Of a stretch of 64,000 bases of DNA, positions 37,009 to 49,847 are shown piece by piece. Below the pieces are notes generated by a model. That model worked only from the letters and a program-made list of their open reading frames with translations, was not told where the DNA came from and did no database searches. Position numbers and translations under genes: made by a program. How positions within the stretch are numbered: the stretch's first letter is position 1; each line of letters starts with the position of its first letter. The stretch spans positions 496,001-560,000 of the forward strand of contig MU404055.1 of NCBI GenBank assembly GCA_022695795.1, given 5' to 3'. The stretch comes from Biscogniauxia marginata. Lineage: Eukaryota; Ascomycota; Sordariomycetes; Xylariales; Xylariaceae.

Positions 37009-37093
37009 ATGGGGTTAGTATTCCATCATCTAGCGCTCGGCGAGTTTTTGTTTTCTTCCCCCTAGTTGTCCTCACCTCTTTGAAACTACTAGG

Positions 37094-37103
37094 TACCTAG
37101 GTA
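37094..37103. repeat. TACCTAGGTA palindrome
   Basis: Exact copy, flanked by CTAGG on the left and GGTAAAT on the right. Confidence 0.75.
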
Positions 37104-38347
37104 GGTAAATAGCCTTTTAGTAAGCGGGTGATTTTCCGCAACGAGACTATACCAGCGTCTCCAGCCCGGGCGCTAAGTTGGACGACGATGAGGTGGTTAT
37201 ATATAGGGTCCCTTCGAGCAGGTCAGTGGCTTGGATTGTTTACCAGTCAGAGCCTGAGGGTTCGTCATGGATAATATACTAAGATCGATTGAATATACGC
37301 ATGCGGTAGATGGGCAGGCGTGGTTTTTGTTAATTGCTAAGATGGCGTGTGAAACATGATTGTCACGGCGGTTGAGGCTTTTCCCCGTAACCAGCGCATA
37401 TGAAAGCTGCGGGATTGTCCCGGCATAAAGCGCTAGAGTGGAGGGCAGACGAGGGTCTGACGCTAAATAAGGTGAGGAGTGAGTTCAGCGGTGCCCCGGG
37501 AAAAAGGGGAGCCAATTTTGATGGAAGGTGAACGCTCTATGGTCAGGAATTGCAAAAAAAGAAAAGAGGGGAAAAAAGGAACCCAAGGGTGTGAGTTGCT
37601 TTACCCCATCGTACACGGACCATATCGTACGGAGCTTACTTGATCCAACCAACCCAGATTAAGCCCATGTAACAATACCGAGGTACATCTGTTCTGTACC
37701 GGCGACGCTAAACGGCCATCCCCCTTAAACTCTTTTTGGAACGTCTCCCCACAAGACTCTACACAGTACCGTACAAATTGTACGGGCTGTCGACATGAGT
37801 AATTGAAAACAATTACCTGGGTATTTCTTGCGGTCGCAGCTCGGCAATTGTTGCTTAAGCGTACGCGCATGAAAAGTCGGTTTCGCATGCTAACAACAAG
37901 CTTTAGTTTTGAACAATGTCGATTGTTTAGCTTGTTGCATAAGCTCTACCTTGTGTACTCCCGTCAACTTTATGGTACTCGGACTTTCAAGGAGGTACGT
38001 AGGTACCTTACAAGGTTGGATGTAGCCTTGGCGTGGCTTGTCTATGTGGCTGTCATTACTCGCGCTGTGGCTTGACGACGCCGGGAGTTGTGTTGGTTCC
38101 AATTGGAGGCTATATCCAAAAAGGATTAGGTGACTTAGCGTTACCGCATCTGTATGTACGAAGCAATTGGTGTGGAGGCGTGGATGCTGTGTTCTGCATC
38201 GCGCATATGCAGGCCGTTGGTGCGCCGCTATCATTCGCCAAGTCAAAACCACAGTCGGTACGGGTTGACGTGCCACACCACCCAGATACAGATACTTTAG
38301 ATCCCACACCCTGCCTGCCACCCGGACGCCTCCAGGTTGTAATATAT

Positions 38348-38372
38348 GCGTGTGTGTGCGTGTGTGTGTGTG
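38348..38372. repeat. (TG)n microsatellite
   Basis: TGCGTGTGTGTGCGTGTGTGTGTG, two CG interruptions. Confidence 0.85.
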
Positions 38373-40378
38373 GGTGGAGCCCGTCGACCCTGCTGCCAGT
38401 CTGTCTGTCTACCTGCCTGCATTGCTGATGTGGGCGTCCGTTGACCGGGCCCCGGCTTAGTCCAGTGATGATGATGATTGTGCGCTTGTCATTTGAGGAT
38501 GTACGTGCTGCGCAAGGTAGGTACTTTTGTACTCTCTTCCCCGACCCGGTTCATATGTAATGCATGTGTGTATGCAGTTGTCGTTGTCTCAACCGCCGCC
38601 CTCCTTCGATCCGTCATGAGGAAAGGCCGAACGGCTCTGGTGCCGCAGGAGGTAAGCCACAAATTTAAATAACTGCTTCTGCACCCTCCCATTCCCAGGA
38701 TAAAGTCAGATCGGGTTGGTCCTTTCGGTCTTTGTCTTCTTCATCGATACTTGGTGGTGAGTGCCGGGTATGACGGTGTATCCAACCCACTTTTGGGGAG
38801 GGAGGATTATCCCGTAACCTAACCCTCTCCCTTGTATTAATCCTGGGAGCCTCAGTCGCCAACTCGTCAACCGGGCAGCACAGCCGTGGATGGATCCCCG
38901 TCCGGGGCTAGGCTCCTGGAAATGACGAGGGCTATGGTGATGCGATACCCGTTTGCCGGCAACAAGTTGTTTTAGGTATGTCAGGTTCTGCCGGCCCTAC
39001 AGGAGCCTAAGAGAAAGGTCGTCAGCGTCGGCGGTGAGAGAAGAGCTGCGCTGCTTAATTGCCACACCTGGGGAGGATCAAGACGCCGAGATGCTAAGCA
39101 GCAGATGGAAAAGATGTGACGCACAGGGATCCGCGTAGATCGAATCGTTTAGAGGGAACGGCATGGGCATTTAAAACATGTCGCTCCCGAAGATTGCGTG
39201 AGACCTGCCGACTTGGTACACGCTCACACATGCTCACACTCTCACACACACTTACATATATATACATACCAGGTAGGTAGGTACACGCAGAGAGAAGCGC
39301 ACAGGGAAGAAGCACACATAAGCGCACGCACAAGCACACACATACACACCACGCTTGTCCCGTACGCAAAATACACAATACTCACGACCAGCGGCCTGGT
39401 TCGCCTGAATGGCCGCTTGCCTCAACTGTCCACGCCCGGCGCCAGAGAGGCCGTGCAACTCAACTCGAGCGATACCTGTGCACATGTGCTCAGCCGATCT
39501 GGTTGTACTCCAGATGCCGTGGAACATTGATGATTTGAGACAAGACAATCCGTCCCTGTTTGAGGTTTCCACCCACAAGCACGACCGCCACTGCACGCCG
39601 GTTTATTAACTGCCTACCTCACCTACGCACTACCTACTATTCTCGGTAGGTAGTCTCTCACCTGCCGGCCTAGGTACCTATCTACACCCTCGCCTATGTA
39701 TTCAACTCGTTTATAAGCCATATGATGAAGCCGACGCCACATCCATTCCCAACCTGCAAGATCCGTAAAAAGAAGTTCAATGGTTGATCTTGCTTAGCCT
39801 TAGCTATAAGTACCTAAGGTATTCAATTTGTTAATTGCAAAACCTTAGGACTTCCGGTCGTGATTACAAATCTCAATCCTCGTGTGTCCATCAGACGAAT
39901 TGGTGTGCGATGACATTCATCCTCAAGGACAGAGGACAGTGTACGAGGTCTTGTCCAAGTATAATATGAACATGTAAAATAGGTAGGAAGACTTGGAAGG
40001 CGGATTAAGTAGTTCTTGATGGCAAGGTAAATGGACGAAAGAGCCCGAGCAATCTGAAGCTATACCGGATATTATATATTCATTGCGAAAATTCGTGACC
40101 ATGAAGAGTAATATGTGAGAAGTGTGACAACTGAGACTGTCAATAGACGATCCATTCTAGGTGACGTCCACATTTAATACAATTCATCCGTCCGTAGCAC
40201 TACACTGCTCAATATCCATTTTCACACCGGTACACCATAGACCGTAAACTCTAAGACCAACTCCAGTCGCAAGAATGCCTCTCGTAGAAATACACAGACA
40301 ATCCAGACTCCAGGCAAAAAGAGGTGCAGTGATGGAAGAGGGGAACAACTTTCAAAGAGGCGCGCCAAAGCCGCTAAA

Positions 40379-41543
40379 TCATGAATCTCCTTTTTCGATG
40401 TTATCATGATCGGGATCGTAATTGGTTTCTCCAAGTATGTTAGTTGGCTGTGATGTCATTGCCGCCTGTGTGTTCGGCTGTGGCTGGGTTTGTATCGTCG
40501 AGCCGCTCGATTGAATCGGGTTCTGGGACTGGCCTCGACCAGCTGGGCTAGCCGTAGCGGCATGCAGTCGCTGATCGAGGACCTTCAACGCCAAAGCCCT
40601 CCGTCTTTCGGCTTCGGCTCGGACTCCTCCAGGGGCAGTCCGCTGCAGGAAGGTGCTGCCATGCGCTGCCGATATATCGGCTTGGGAAAATGGAGTGCAT
40701 ATCCCCATGGCAACCAGCACGTTGAACACTTGGTCCGTGAAAGCAGCCACGAATGGTTTCACCGGCCCGGGGAAAAACTCGGCAAATGCGAATGTCTCGC
40801 TAGCATCCCCTCGCATCGAGGTCGGCTGCGAAGAATCGAGATCGGGGAAGATTGTTTTGTAGAACCGCAAATACGTCCAACTGGTGATCAGGCCAAAAAT
40901 GGCCAGGAAAAAGGAGGCGCTCGTGAGCAGCGGTGTTAGAGAGAGTATCGTAACGAGCCCGACATATAGCAGAGGGAATCGAGGGACGCGCATAGACAAG
41001 ACTCCTCGAAAAATTGTAACGGTATGTGCTGGTACGAGTTGGCTGAAAGCAACGAGGAACGAGATTTGTAGCGGGATCGTGCCGGCGATTGTCGTCAGTC
41101 TAGGTCCAATATATGATTAGCATTGCCGACTTCAGACCTCCGTTTCTAAGCTAAGGAGATACTCACGTCCACCTCTCGTTCCGGGTAACGGTGAAGAAGG
41201 TGACAAGCACTAAGAAGCACAAGAGATTGGGGATCAGGGATACTACGAGGAGGAATTTGGCAAACTCCCTCGACGACCAAGCCCTCTCGAGATATCTGCC
41301 TCCATGGTAGAGGGTCACGCCGGCGATAGCCAAGGTAAAGATGTTGTTCTCGACTAGAGTGGTGGTGACGAAAGTCCAGGGGTAGAATAGCGATAGTTGC
41401 GGTACGAGAGTCAGCCACTCTACTACGATCTCGGAATGCGCAGACCACTGGCGATAGCGTATGGCGGTGCTCAGGACGGACTGGAGAAGCAGGACGCCGA
41501 GCAGTATACGGGTTACGGGGGGTATGTTCAATCGCGGCGGCAT
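40379..41543 (-). CDS. TMEM115-like (DUF1751) rhomboid-related membrane protein
   Basis: Two exons on the minus strand, 41167-41543 and 40379-41099, encode 365 residues. The 67-nt intron has donor GTGAGT and acceptor ACCTAG; the join gives ERWT-LTTIAGTI. The N-terminal part contains several hydrophobic helices, including LFYPWTFVTTTLVENNIFTL and LYHGGRYLERAWSSREF, both typical of the TMEM115 family, a rhomboid-like pseudoprotease group at the Golgi. Helices continue to about residue 200. A hydrophilic tail of about 160 residues follows, with a Gln/Thr-rich end and no catalytic Ser-His dyad. The likely role is in Golgi trafficking or retrograde transport, by homology only. Confidence 0.9.
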
Positions 41544-44156
41544 GGTGGGCGATATAGCATAGCAATATGTACGGGCCTGGAGCTTTTCTCAAGCTGGAAG
41601 CAAAGGCCGGCCTGGATTAGGCGCGCGTGGAGGTGTTCTTCTCGGGTTGGAGATCTGAGGTGTAATGTGGCCTGTGCGCACACGCCCGGCGTACGGCGTT
41701 CCATACCCGTCGGCTGCTAACGTAATGAAAGGTACGTACCTCTCCCTATGAATTGGAAGTTTGAAACATGCATTCATCAGATGCTCATCCCCGCGATAAA
41801 TACATCGGCGTCTGCGAAGTGCCTTACCGAGGTACCTCCAGCTACCTAATCTTATTATGAAAGCCCTCCACGTAAGTGCCTAATAGAGCCTAAAGAACGA
41901 AGAGCCAGAATAAGTTCATAGTTGCGTTCCTAAGTATGACAAATCCAAGCCAATAACTCTCGCAAGAACTAGCTAATTCATATGTTATTTATTCCTTTAC
42001 TATGTATATGTATTATTGTACATGCATAGTGCGGAGTTCTTTCTTTTTAATTCGTGGTCCCGATCCTAGGTATGTATGTAAGTTCTTCTTCAAGCTGACC
42101 AGATCCCAGTCAGCAATCCAGTACATATCGATCAAGGATATCTAAGGTAAGATAGGTAAATATAGTAATCATTACCCGTGCTCGAAGACTTTTAACTTGT
42201 CAAAATTAAAAGACTGCTGTGCTTGTGTACATGCTTACTGACATTGGTAGGTGCCTACATAGGTAAATGACTACCTAAGTGAGCGGCAATGCTGGTAAGA
42301 CCAGACAGAGAGAGAATGCAGATGGGGAGAACTTGCATGGGTTAGAGTTTAAGGGTTATTAGCCACGGGCCAATGCTATTTTCAACACACTAAGCCTCAA
42401 GCGGACAAGGATAGACATTCACAGTATCCAAACCTGGTTGGCTAAAGATCGTTGGCTTGTTTTCGACAGATTCTAGTGGAATCAAGCATCCTTGTTCAGC
42501 CGAATCTTCCTTTTGTGCCTTCAGCATCCATTACCGAGATAATCAGGCCAGCTTCCCTCGAGGACGATACGATACTGCAAAACGGGGCTGACCAGAGGTA
42601 AAATGCCTACGTACCTACATCTTCCTCTGGGGCGGGGAGGGGCTTTGTTGCATTTCTATTGTTCGACGGGGAAAGCGACCTCATAGGCTTAGCCATCCCG
42701 TCGCCACCCCTGTCGGATGAGAGGGCTGGTGCTACGGTAAAATAAAGTCTGGGCTGTCATTCCGCCAGACGACCCAAGAACACCTGCAGCACACAGAAAC
42801 GCCCTACCGCGTGGGTCGGCATTGGGGGCCGTGGACGAATTTGCGAATCCACTGTACAGACAGAATCGCCCCAGGGAAGCTAGGGAAAAGATGCGACGAA
42901 GAGCACTCCTCCTCGTCAACAAGACGGTCAGATTGTTTTTTACATCCAACGCATCAAGGGCAAGACAGGCTACCGACAACACGGGGTGCTGTGGAGCCAG
43001 AGCATTTCTTCTAATGTACCATGCCTGGAGGTGACGATATTGTAGTTATGCTTCAAAGCAAAAAAAACAGTTGGCGATCGGTGAGTTATGAACCGGTGCA
43101 CTGTATGGGAACGTCACCCGATGCGTATCCCTGGACCGGCCAAAAAAAGCTCTCGGCGATTAGCCTGCAGGGCACACCCTGAGACGAGACGAGATGAGAT
43201 ATGACAAAGGAAAGCAAAGCAGGTGACGGTTGCCAAAACGAATGTCCTTCTCGTGGGTTTGCAGTATATTATAAGGCAATAAATACATCAGGTATATCCA
43301 GCGCCATCGTCAGTGCTCGTACCAGCGAAAGACGGATGGGTTCAAGTGATGTGTCAAAAAATCGGCCTGGTGACATCGGAGACGATAACCCTTGTCTGTC
43401 GCCGCTAGGCATGCCTACACTACATACTGTAATAAGCGACACAACAAACGCTCGATACCTACCTAGGCTTCCCCGTGTCCGCGGTACTTGGAGGTAAAGT
43501 ACCTACATAAGGTGGGTTAGGGGCCATGTGCGTGTATGTTTCATTAGGTACCTACATGTAGGTAGTCTTGGGTGTTAGTTGGTACCTTGTATTAGTCGAG
43601 GTGGATAGCGAGGGCGATTGCGTGCGTGGATTGTTGCTTTAACTGCTGCTTAAATGTTTAGTTGCTTGGTTTTGCTGATGAAGAAGCTGCTGTTGGTGCC
43701 GCTGCTGATGCTGCTGTCTGTCATCGAGCATTGGCTGTCGTTCTTTGACCTAAGATACGGTTGGGCTGGGGTCTCTGCTATGTACAATGCAGATCTCTCG
43801 CCGGCGCTGGTGTGATATTCTTGATTGCGAGGGTGTCGAGGTACCTCCGTACCAGACATGAAAAGTGGCTAACCCTGCACGTTGGGCCAATGGAGTCTGC
43901 GTGGACCTGGAAGATGTCTAGTGTACTATGTACTCTTAGCTAGCTTGGCCCCGACACCAAGACATGGGCCTCACCTTACAGTTCAGGGCTCAGTGGTCCC
44001 AAAAACTCCCATCTCCCATTCTTGTCTTCAACATCTTCAACAGTTCAAATTCCGTTTTCCTGCATTGTTGACCTTCCTGAGTCGCTGTCGCGGCCTTCTG
44101 AGCATTGATAGACGCACCTGCCTCTCCCGCACCGTCCTGGCCCCATCTCCGCAACC
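41544..44156. other. Intergenic, divergent promoter region
   Basis: Between the TMEM115-like gene (minus) and the Sif2-like gene (plus). ORFs here are short and unpatterned. A TAGGTACCTA palindrome is at 43545-43554. No gene or RNA supported. Confidence 0.6.
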
Positions 44157-46670
44157 ATGAAGGAGTATCTGGACTCAAACCGAGTCAATTTCTTGATTTG
44201 GAGGTACGTTTTGATTTTCGCCTTCCGAGACCCTCCCCTTCCATGACCCCCGTTGATGCGCAACGCTCGTCGCTTTGCACGGCGATATTAACAACACAAT
44301 CATAGGTACCTAATAGAAGGGAGTACGTTCATCTCCCTCGTTCTGAGATAGCAATCTGCCACTGCGATGTGTTTTGGCGGCGGCGGCGGCGGTGGTGGTG
44401 GTAGTGGTGGTAATGATGGTGGTGGTCACGGCCGTGGGCATGCTGTGGATTGCCGCAGTCAAACTAACTTTTGAGTTTTGCAGATTATCGAGAGACAGCG
44501 GTCAAGTTCCAAAAGGAGTGGCACTTCACGGAACCTCATCGACAGCTTGATTTCGCGCGACATGTCAAAAGCCATGCATTAGTCAATATTTTGAACAAAG
44601 GCCTTCTGTATAACTCGCTAGAGAGAGAACATGCACAAGCAATCCAGGTATGTCACTAAAAAAAAGAAAGCGAGAAGACGAAGAAGAAGAAAAATGTATA
44701 ATGTATTTTTTGCGGTGCATTGCGTCAAGCGAGACACGAAACCAACAGACACAGCGGCGATAGAGGCCAAAATGTGTTCCCAAATTCGCACGGGAATCCA
44801 TTGGCACTAACCATTCAATGTTTCTGTGCAGGTACCTCGCGATGCAGCAGCAGAGGCGGCACTGGCCGAGGCGATGCAGCTAGGGGTGTTTGGGCCGCTG
44901 CTCGCACAACCGCCGCCTCATCAACTACAACTTCAGCAGCAGCCGCAGCCGCAGCAGCAGCAACAACAGCAAAAAGAAGCAATTGAAGAGGAAATTGACA
45001 ACGATGAAGATGCAGACGCAGACGCAGATGCAGACATAGATACACAGACGGTAACAGCGACAACGGTGACGGCCACGGCCGCGGCGGCGCAGGGAGGCGA
45101 TCTGGAAAATACCCGAAAACGTCAGGTCGACAGGCAACAACAACAGCCGCTTGTAAATGGTTCCCCGGCCAAGCGGCCACGCCTGAGCAATGGGTACGAA
45201 AATGGAGTGGATGCAGCCACAACCCCGATGGAACTAGATGGCGACAACCACGCTTACCCGTCCCCCCTGGAGGGCGAACAAGCATCAACGCCAATCCCTC
45301 GCACCGACGGCCCCGAGCAGGGCACGCAGGTCGACAAAGTCGAAGAATTGGCCACTGAAACGACATTTATCCCCCTGGGATCAGACCTCGACGATGCCGG
45401 CGCCTCGTCGCCAGTCAACAGCGAAAACGCGCCTGTGTTACTGCATTGTCAATGGCACCCCCAAGATCCCACCGTCTTGGCGGCTGCTGGAACCGATGCG
45501 CTAGCCCGCATCTGGAACGTCTCTCGTGGAGCCACGACCGACCCTGCATCTGCCGGTCACGTGAATGGCATCGCCCCGAATTTCCACACCCTGGTCGATG
45601 ATGATATACCTGCGAAGGCCACCGTCACCGCCATGGCCTGGAATTGGGAGGGCACTGCTATCGCCGTCGCCACCGACTCGGACTCGAAGGCCCGCATAAC
45701 CCTCTGGACCCCCGACGGCAGCCACATCCACTATTTCGAGCTCGCCGAACCGCCCATCATCAAACTGCGGTGGAATCCCAATAATGCTGCCATCCTAGCC
45801 ATTGCACCAGACAGCGGTGGGGCGCTGATCACCGTCTACCATGCCCTTACGTCCAATTCCATGACTTATTTCCTTCCACGGCATGACCTCGAGTCGGAGC
45901 CTCTCGACGCTGCCTGGACGAGTGAAAACGACTTCCTGTTATGTGGCGGCGAACTATTGGTGGCTTTGAGATGCTCAGAAGGCGAGATTACCGAGATCCA
46001 AAAGTTTGAGACGAGGGAAGGCGATAGCTTAACACAGGTCCAATTCGACTGGCGGTCGTCATTGGCCGCCACTTGCGGGGAGAAGGGCTTTGTCGACGTA
46101 AGAAAACACCCCTGTTGAGTTTTAGCTCGATGTCTGACAGGTGAAATGTACTAGATCTGGGATAACGGTGGCAAGCGACGTGAGATAGAGGCTCATTGCG
46201 ACGCCGTAACGGCGTTGGCCTGGCAGCCGCTGCAGTCGGCACCACCCGAAGACGAACGGCTTATAGCTTCCGGGGGCGAAGATGGTGCTATCTTCATATG
46301 GAACGCACTAGCACCCGAGGGCAAGGCGAAATGTTCCATGACAATGGGGCCCCCTATTGTCGCACTCGCCTTCACCCCGGACGGTGCCTTCATCGCCGGT
46401 GCTACAAATGAGAGGATATTGATCTGGAAAGTCGGCGATCATAGTATTCCACGGGCAAGTTGGAGCCGGACACCCCACCCCGGCTGGTTCAGCCCGCGAA
46501 TGAATTCTGAATCCGATGAAGAGTACGAACACTGCTTGGGTTGGGACGCGACGGGGCATAAACTAGCCTATGGCGTGAATAGCCGCGTACGTAGTCGTCG
46601 AGTCGTCCTTGCTTTCGGATATTTGCTAATCAAGTCGCAGCTCGCCGTCATTAACTTTAGGCAACGATAG
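44157..46670 (+). CDS. SIF2: LisH-WD40 protein, Sif2/TBL1-like corepressor subunit
   Basis: Six exons, 44157-44203, 44306-44322, 44484-44647, 44832-46097, 46155-46586 and 46641-46670, encode 651 residues. The first 76 residues form a LisH-type dimerisation motif: NFLIWRYLIEGNYRETAVKF, split over three exons, one only 17 nt. Next are a Gln/Pro-rich linker with (DA)n and (EEEIDNDED) acid repeats, then WD40 repeats from about residue 210 (LHCQWHPQDPTVLAAAGTD, ARIWNVS, IASGGEDGAIFIWNA, VALAFTPDGAFIAGATNERI). Family members include yeast Sif2 in the Set3 histone deacetylase complex and animal TBL1/TBLR1 in NCoR/SMRT. The order, LisH then propeller, is the diagnostic. The orthology, not the exact complex, is the inference. 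Confidence 0.9.
44373..44423. repeat. GGC/GGT trinucleotide-rich intron segment
   Basis: GGCGGCGGCGGCGGTGGTGGTGG lies in the second intron of the Sif2-like gene. Confidence 0.8.
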
Positions 46671-47264
46671 GATCGTCTCGTTCGGGACTCGTCGATAAGG
46701 ATAACTACATTCACGCTCAATCCGAGCCGGACGGGGATAAGTCGAACCATACATGCCAGATTTGATTTACCTACTAGGCCCGTCGATCAAATAAAAGAGA
46801 CCAGCAACAACACATCAGTAACAAGGTCAGGTGTGCGCTAAATTTAAAAGGGCCGCAAGGTGCCCAACTAGCCCTTCGCTTCTTCAACCCCTGGGGCACC
46901 ACAATCGTCAGCTAAAGTGCTGTTCAACCTGAAGGAAATATATGTATGGGCAATCAACAATTTTGAGAGGCGACGTCAATAAAGGCGATCAGGCCATGCA
47001 CGTTGTCGACGTAGTGATGCCACCGTGTGGTACGTCACGAATGAACACGATGAAACGATTATCGGGTGTCGGATTATCACGTCTATTCAAGAAAACCGAT
47101 AGGGGAAGATTTTGTACAACCACATCAGACAGCTTAGAGCTTGACCAAGTACACATAGTAAATACTCGAATTGTATAAGTACTCGTTTATCAACATTGCC
47201 CACGCGGGATCGTTTTCCGGCGACTATATCTTGGATCTATGGCAATTGAATCCATCCGGTCTAC
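46671..47264. other. Convergent 3' spacer
   Basis: About 600 bases between the ends of the Sif2-like gene (plus) and the GH51 gene (minus). The ORF at 46942-47178 has no family pattern. Confidence 0.6.
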
Positions 47265-48879
47265 CTAAGACTTCCACCTCAGCAGGGTGAGAGTGTGTTT
47301 AGTGAAGGTATATGCTCCTTCGCCATTCCACTTTCCTTCGGACAAGCTGACTTCTTCTTTGCCCTCAGCATTGATGGATCCCACTTGTGGCCCCGACACC
47401 GTGTAGACTGACACGTCCTTCCCAATACCTTTCAGGTCAACCTTGAAGTCTTCAGTCTCGCTTATATTCACAACCGCCAGGTTGACATAACCATCGTCGC
47501 CCACTGTAGCACTCGCGTCTAACAAAGGTGCCCCATCACCCAGTGTTCCCTGCAACCACGTCGGTTGCGTCTCGCCGTCGTAGGTTCCAGATCGCACGTG
47601 AGAAGCGACAGTCCAGCCGCGCATGAACCGGCTGAACAGCCAGAGAGGCCACCACGTCGACTGCTTGACGATACCACCCTTGGTCGTCATGAGCGGGCTA
47701 ATGACGTTGACTGTCTGCGCAATATTGGCCATGCCGATGTACCGGCTCTGCCGCACGAACACATTCAGCCAGACACCGACGGCCAACGCATCTGAGAGGG
47801 TGTACGTCTCCTCGGCGCCCTTGTCGCCCGGCGCGCGCTCAGGATCCCAGACGTTCCATTCGTCAAAGCAGATCTTGGGTGCCGGCTTGGTCGGAGACAC
47901 ACCCTTCTCGATGCGCGCTAGATCGATCAGCGACGCCGTGATCTGGATGGCGCGCTCGGCGGCCAGCGGCGCGGTCACGTTCTTGATGTGCTGGTTGGAC
48001 GCAGTGTAGATGTGTATGCTGTGCATGTCGACCCACTGGATGCACTCCTGCAGGACGTGATGGTCCCAGGAAGCGGTGCCGTCCTGGCCGCAGAGGATAA
48101 GGCAGATGTCTGGGTCGAGCAAGCGCAGGGCCTTGGCCCACTGGGCGGCCCTCTTAGCGTAGTCCTCCTTGGTCATCTGCTCGACCTGCCAGGGGCCCCA
48201 GCACTCGTTGCCGAGGGCCCAGTACTTGACGCGGTACGGCTCGGGGTGCCCGTTGGCGCGCCGCAGGTTCGCGTAGTACGTGTCGCGCGTGCCGTTGCAG
48301 TACTCGACCCAGGCGAGCGCCTCGTCGAGGGTGCCGGTGCCGAAGTTGAGGCAGAGGTAGGGCTCGACGCGGGCGCTCTTGCCCTCGCCGAGGGCGCCCA
48401 GCCACGACATGAACTCGTCGGTGCCGAAGCGGTTCGTCTCGACGCCGAGCCAGGCGAGCTCGGGGCGGGAGGGCCGCTTCTCGACGGGGCCCACCCCGTC
48501 GAGCCAGTGGTACGTCGCGCAGAAGTTGCCCCCCGGGTACCGCACCACGGGGATGTCGAGCTCCCGCAGCGCGGACAGCACGTCGGTCCGGAACCCGCGC
48601 GAGTCGGACAGGGGGCTGCCCGGCTCGTAGATGCCGCCGTAGATGCACCGGCCCATGTGCCTAAGGGAAGGGAAGGGTGATATTGGTGTTAGCATTCTCT
48701 ATGGATATTGTAGGTAGGTATAGTTAATTGGCTTGGACAACGGAGGAGTTTGGGGGCATTTATTATACGCACTCGGTGAATCCGCCGTAGGTATTGGGGT
48801 CGATCTTGGAGAGCCGCTTGCTGGCGTCGACCTCTATGAGCGGGGTCTCGCCGCCGACGACCTTGGTGAACGTCGTCAT
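47265..48879 (-). CDS. Intracellular-type GH51 alpha-L-arabinofuranosidase
   Basis: Two exons on the minus strand, 48773-48879 and 47265-48660, encode 500 residues. The 112-nt intron starts GTGCGT; the phase-2 join gives GGFTE-HMGRCIYGG, an almost invariant GH51 segment. The retaining mechanism uses Glu188 of YWALGNECWG as acid/base and Glu303 of ICFDEWNVW as nucleophile. The N-terminal IDPNTYGGF and the VRYPGGNFCATYHWLDG strand also fit. There is no signal peptide, so the enzyme should act in the cytosol on arabino-oligosaccharides from pectin or hemicellulose breakdown. Fungal GH51 splits into secreted and intracellular subtypes, and length 500 suits the latter. The second exon is notably GC-rich. 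Confidence 0.95.
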
Positions 48880-48903
48880 TATTTTATAGTTGACTGATTG
48901 GCC

Positions 48904-48924
48904 TTTTTTTTTTTTTTTTTTTTT
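48904..48924. repeat. Poly-T tract, 21 T
   Basis: Uninterrupted T run about 25 bases upstream of the GH51 start (poly-A on the gene strand). Confidence 0.95.
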
Positions 48925-49045
48925 CAGTACTTGTGATACTTTTTGAGAATTCTAGGGTTAATGAAATATATATAAGTGAATAAATAGGTGGTTTTTCTCA
49001 CGGTGAATGGCTCAGGTTGAAGAAATAGTTCTTCCCTCTCTGCCT

Positions 49046-49063
49046 GTCTCTCTCTCTCTCTCT
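49046..49063. repeat. (TC)n microsatellite
   Basis: TCTCTCTCTCTCTCTCTC-like run. Confidence 0.9.
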
Positions 49064-49822
49064 TTCTGTCTATTTATTTATACCGAGCTAGTTAGGTAGC
49101 TTAGCTATGTAGCTAAGCCAGGTATCGTCTTGTCGTATATGTCTCGTCTCCCCCAAACTTGCTAGGAGTAAACCAGTCATGCTAGTATAGTTAGGGTACG
49201 TATGTATGTATGTATGGCTTGCTTGCTAAATATAGGGTACTACTAATATGCGCCGGAGCGGGACCTAACAAAAAAAAAACCGATTCAACCTGGGGAAAAG
49301 GCGCTTTTTTTGCGGTGGTGGCCCGCATTTGTTTTTGTCGTCTATAGGCGCGCCAATCTCGGGCCCTCGGCGGAGCGAGATTCTCCCGAAACCCAAGAAA
49401 GTTGGAACCTGAACCTCAGTTGAAAGGAGGGACCTCAACATTGGAAACCCCCGCCCGTCCCTGCCGCGCGGAACGAACGATTCGCCGGGGGACCCGCCGG
49501 AAGGGAGGGGAGGGGAGATATTCTCCGTACTTGGGTGCAGGTGGTTATCATCATTCGCTCCCGTCGGGTTGGTCCCCGGTATTTGGGCTCCCCCCCCTTG
49601 AATTCTTTTATTTTTTATTTTTTACGGAACATGTGACGACGTTTCAGCCGCGTCTGGTTCGGTGTATATGTATGATTTCCTCTAATACCTGGCGGCTATC
49701 TTAGGTGCATACATAGGTAGGTAGGTAGGCAGTACTACCTAGTACGACAGGTAACTTATAGATTGTCCGCGGATTCGAGATTGGTAGGATGTAGGTAGAT
49801 AAGCTTGTTTAATTATATTACA

Positions 49823-49847
49823 TACCTACCTACCTACCTACCTACCT
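49823..49847. repeat. (CCTA)n microsatellite
   Basis: About six CCTA units followed by GGTAGGTACA, giving a short imperfect inverted repeat. Confidence 0.9.

Larger units (their letters stand above)
34010..40378. other. 6.4-kb gene desert
   Basis: No supported gene between SSN6 and the TMEM115-like gene. It holds long 5' sequence of SSN6 (34.0-34.9 kb), several microsatellites (TA/GA, ATT, TG, CACA) and three TACCTAGGTA palindromes. ORFs of 60-158 codons overlap on both strands, lack family patterns and mostly start at non-ATG codons. Confidence 0.6.
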
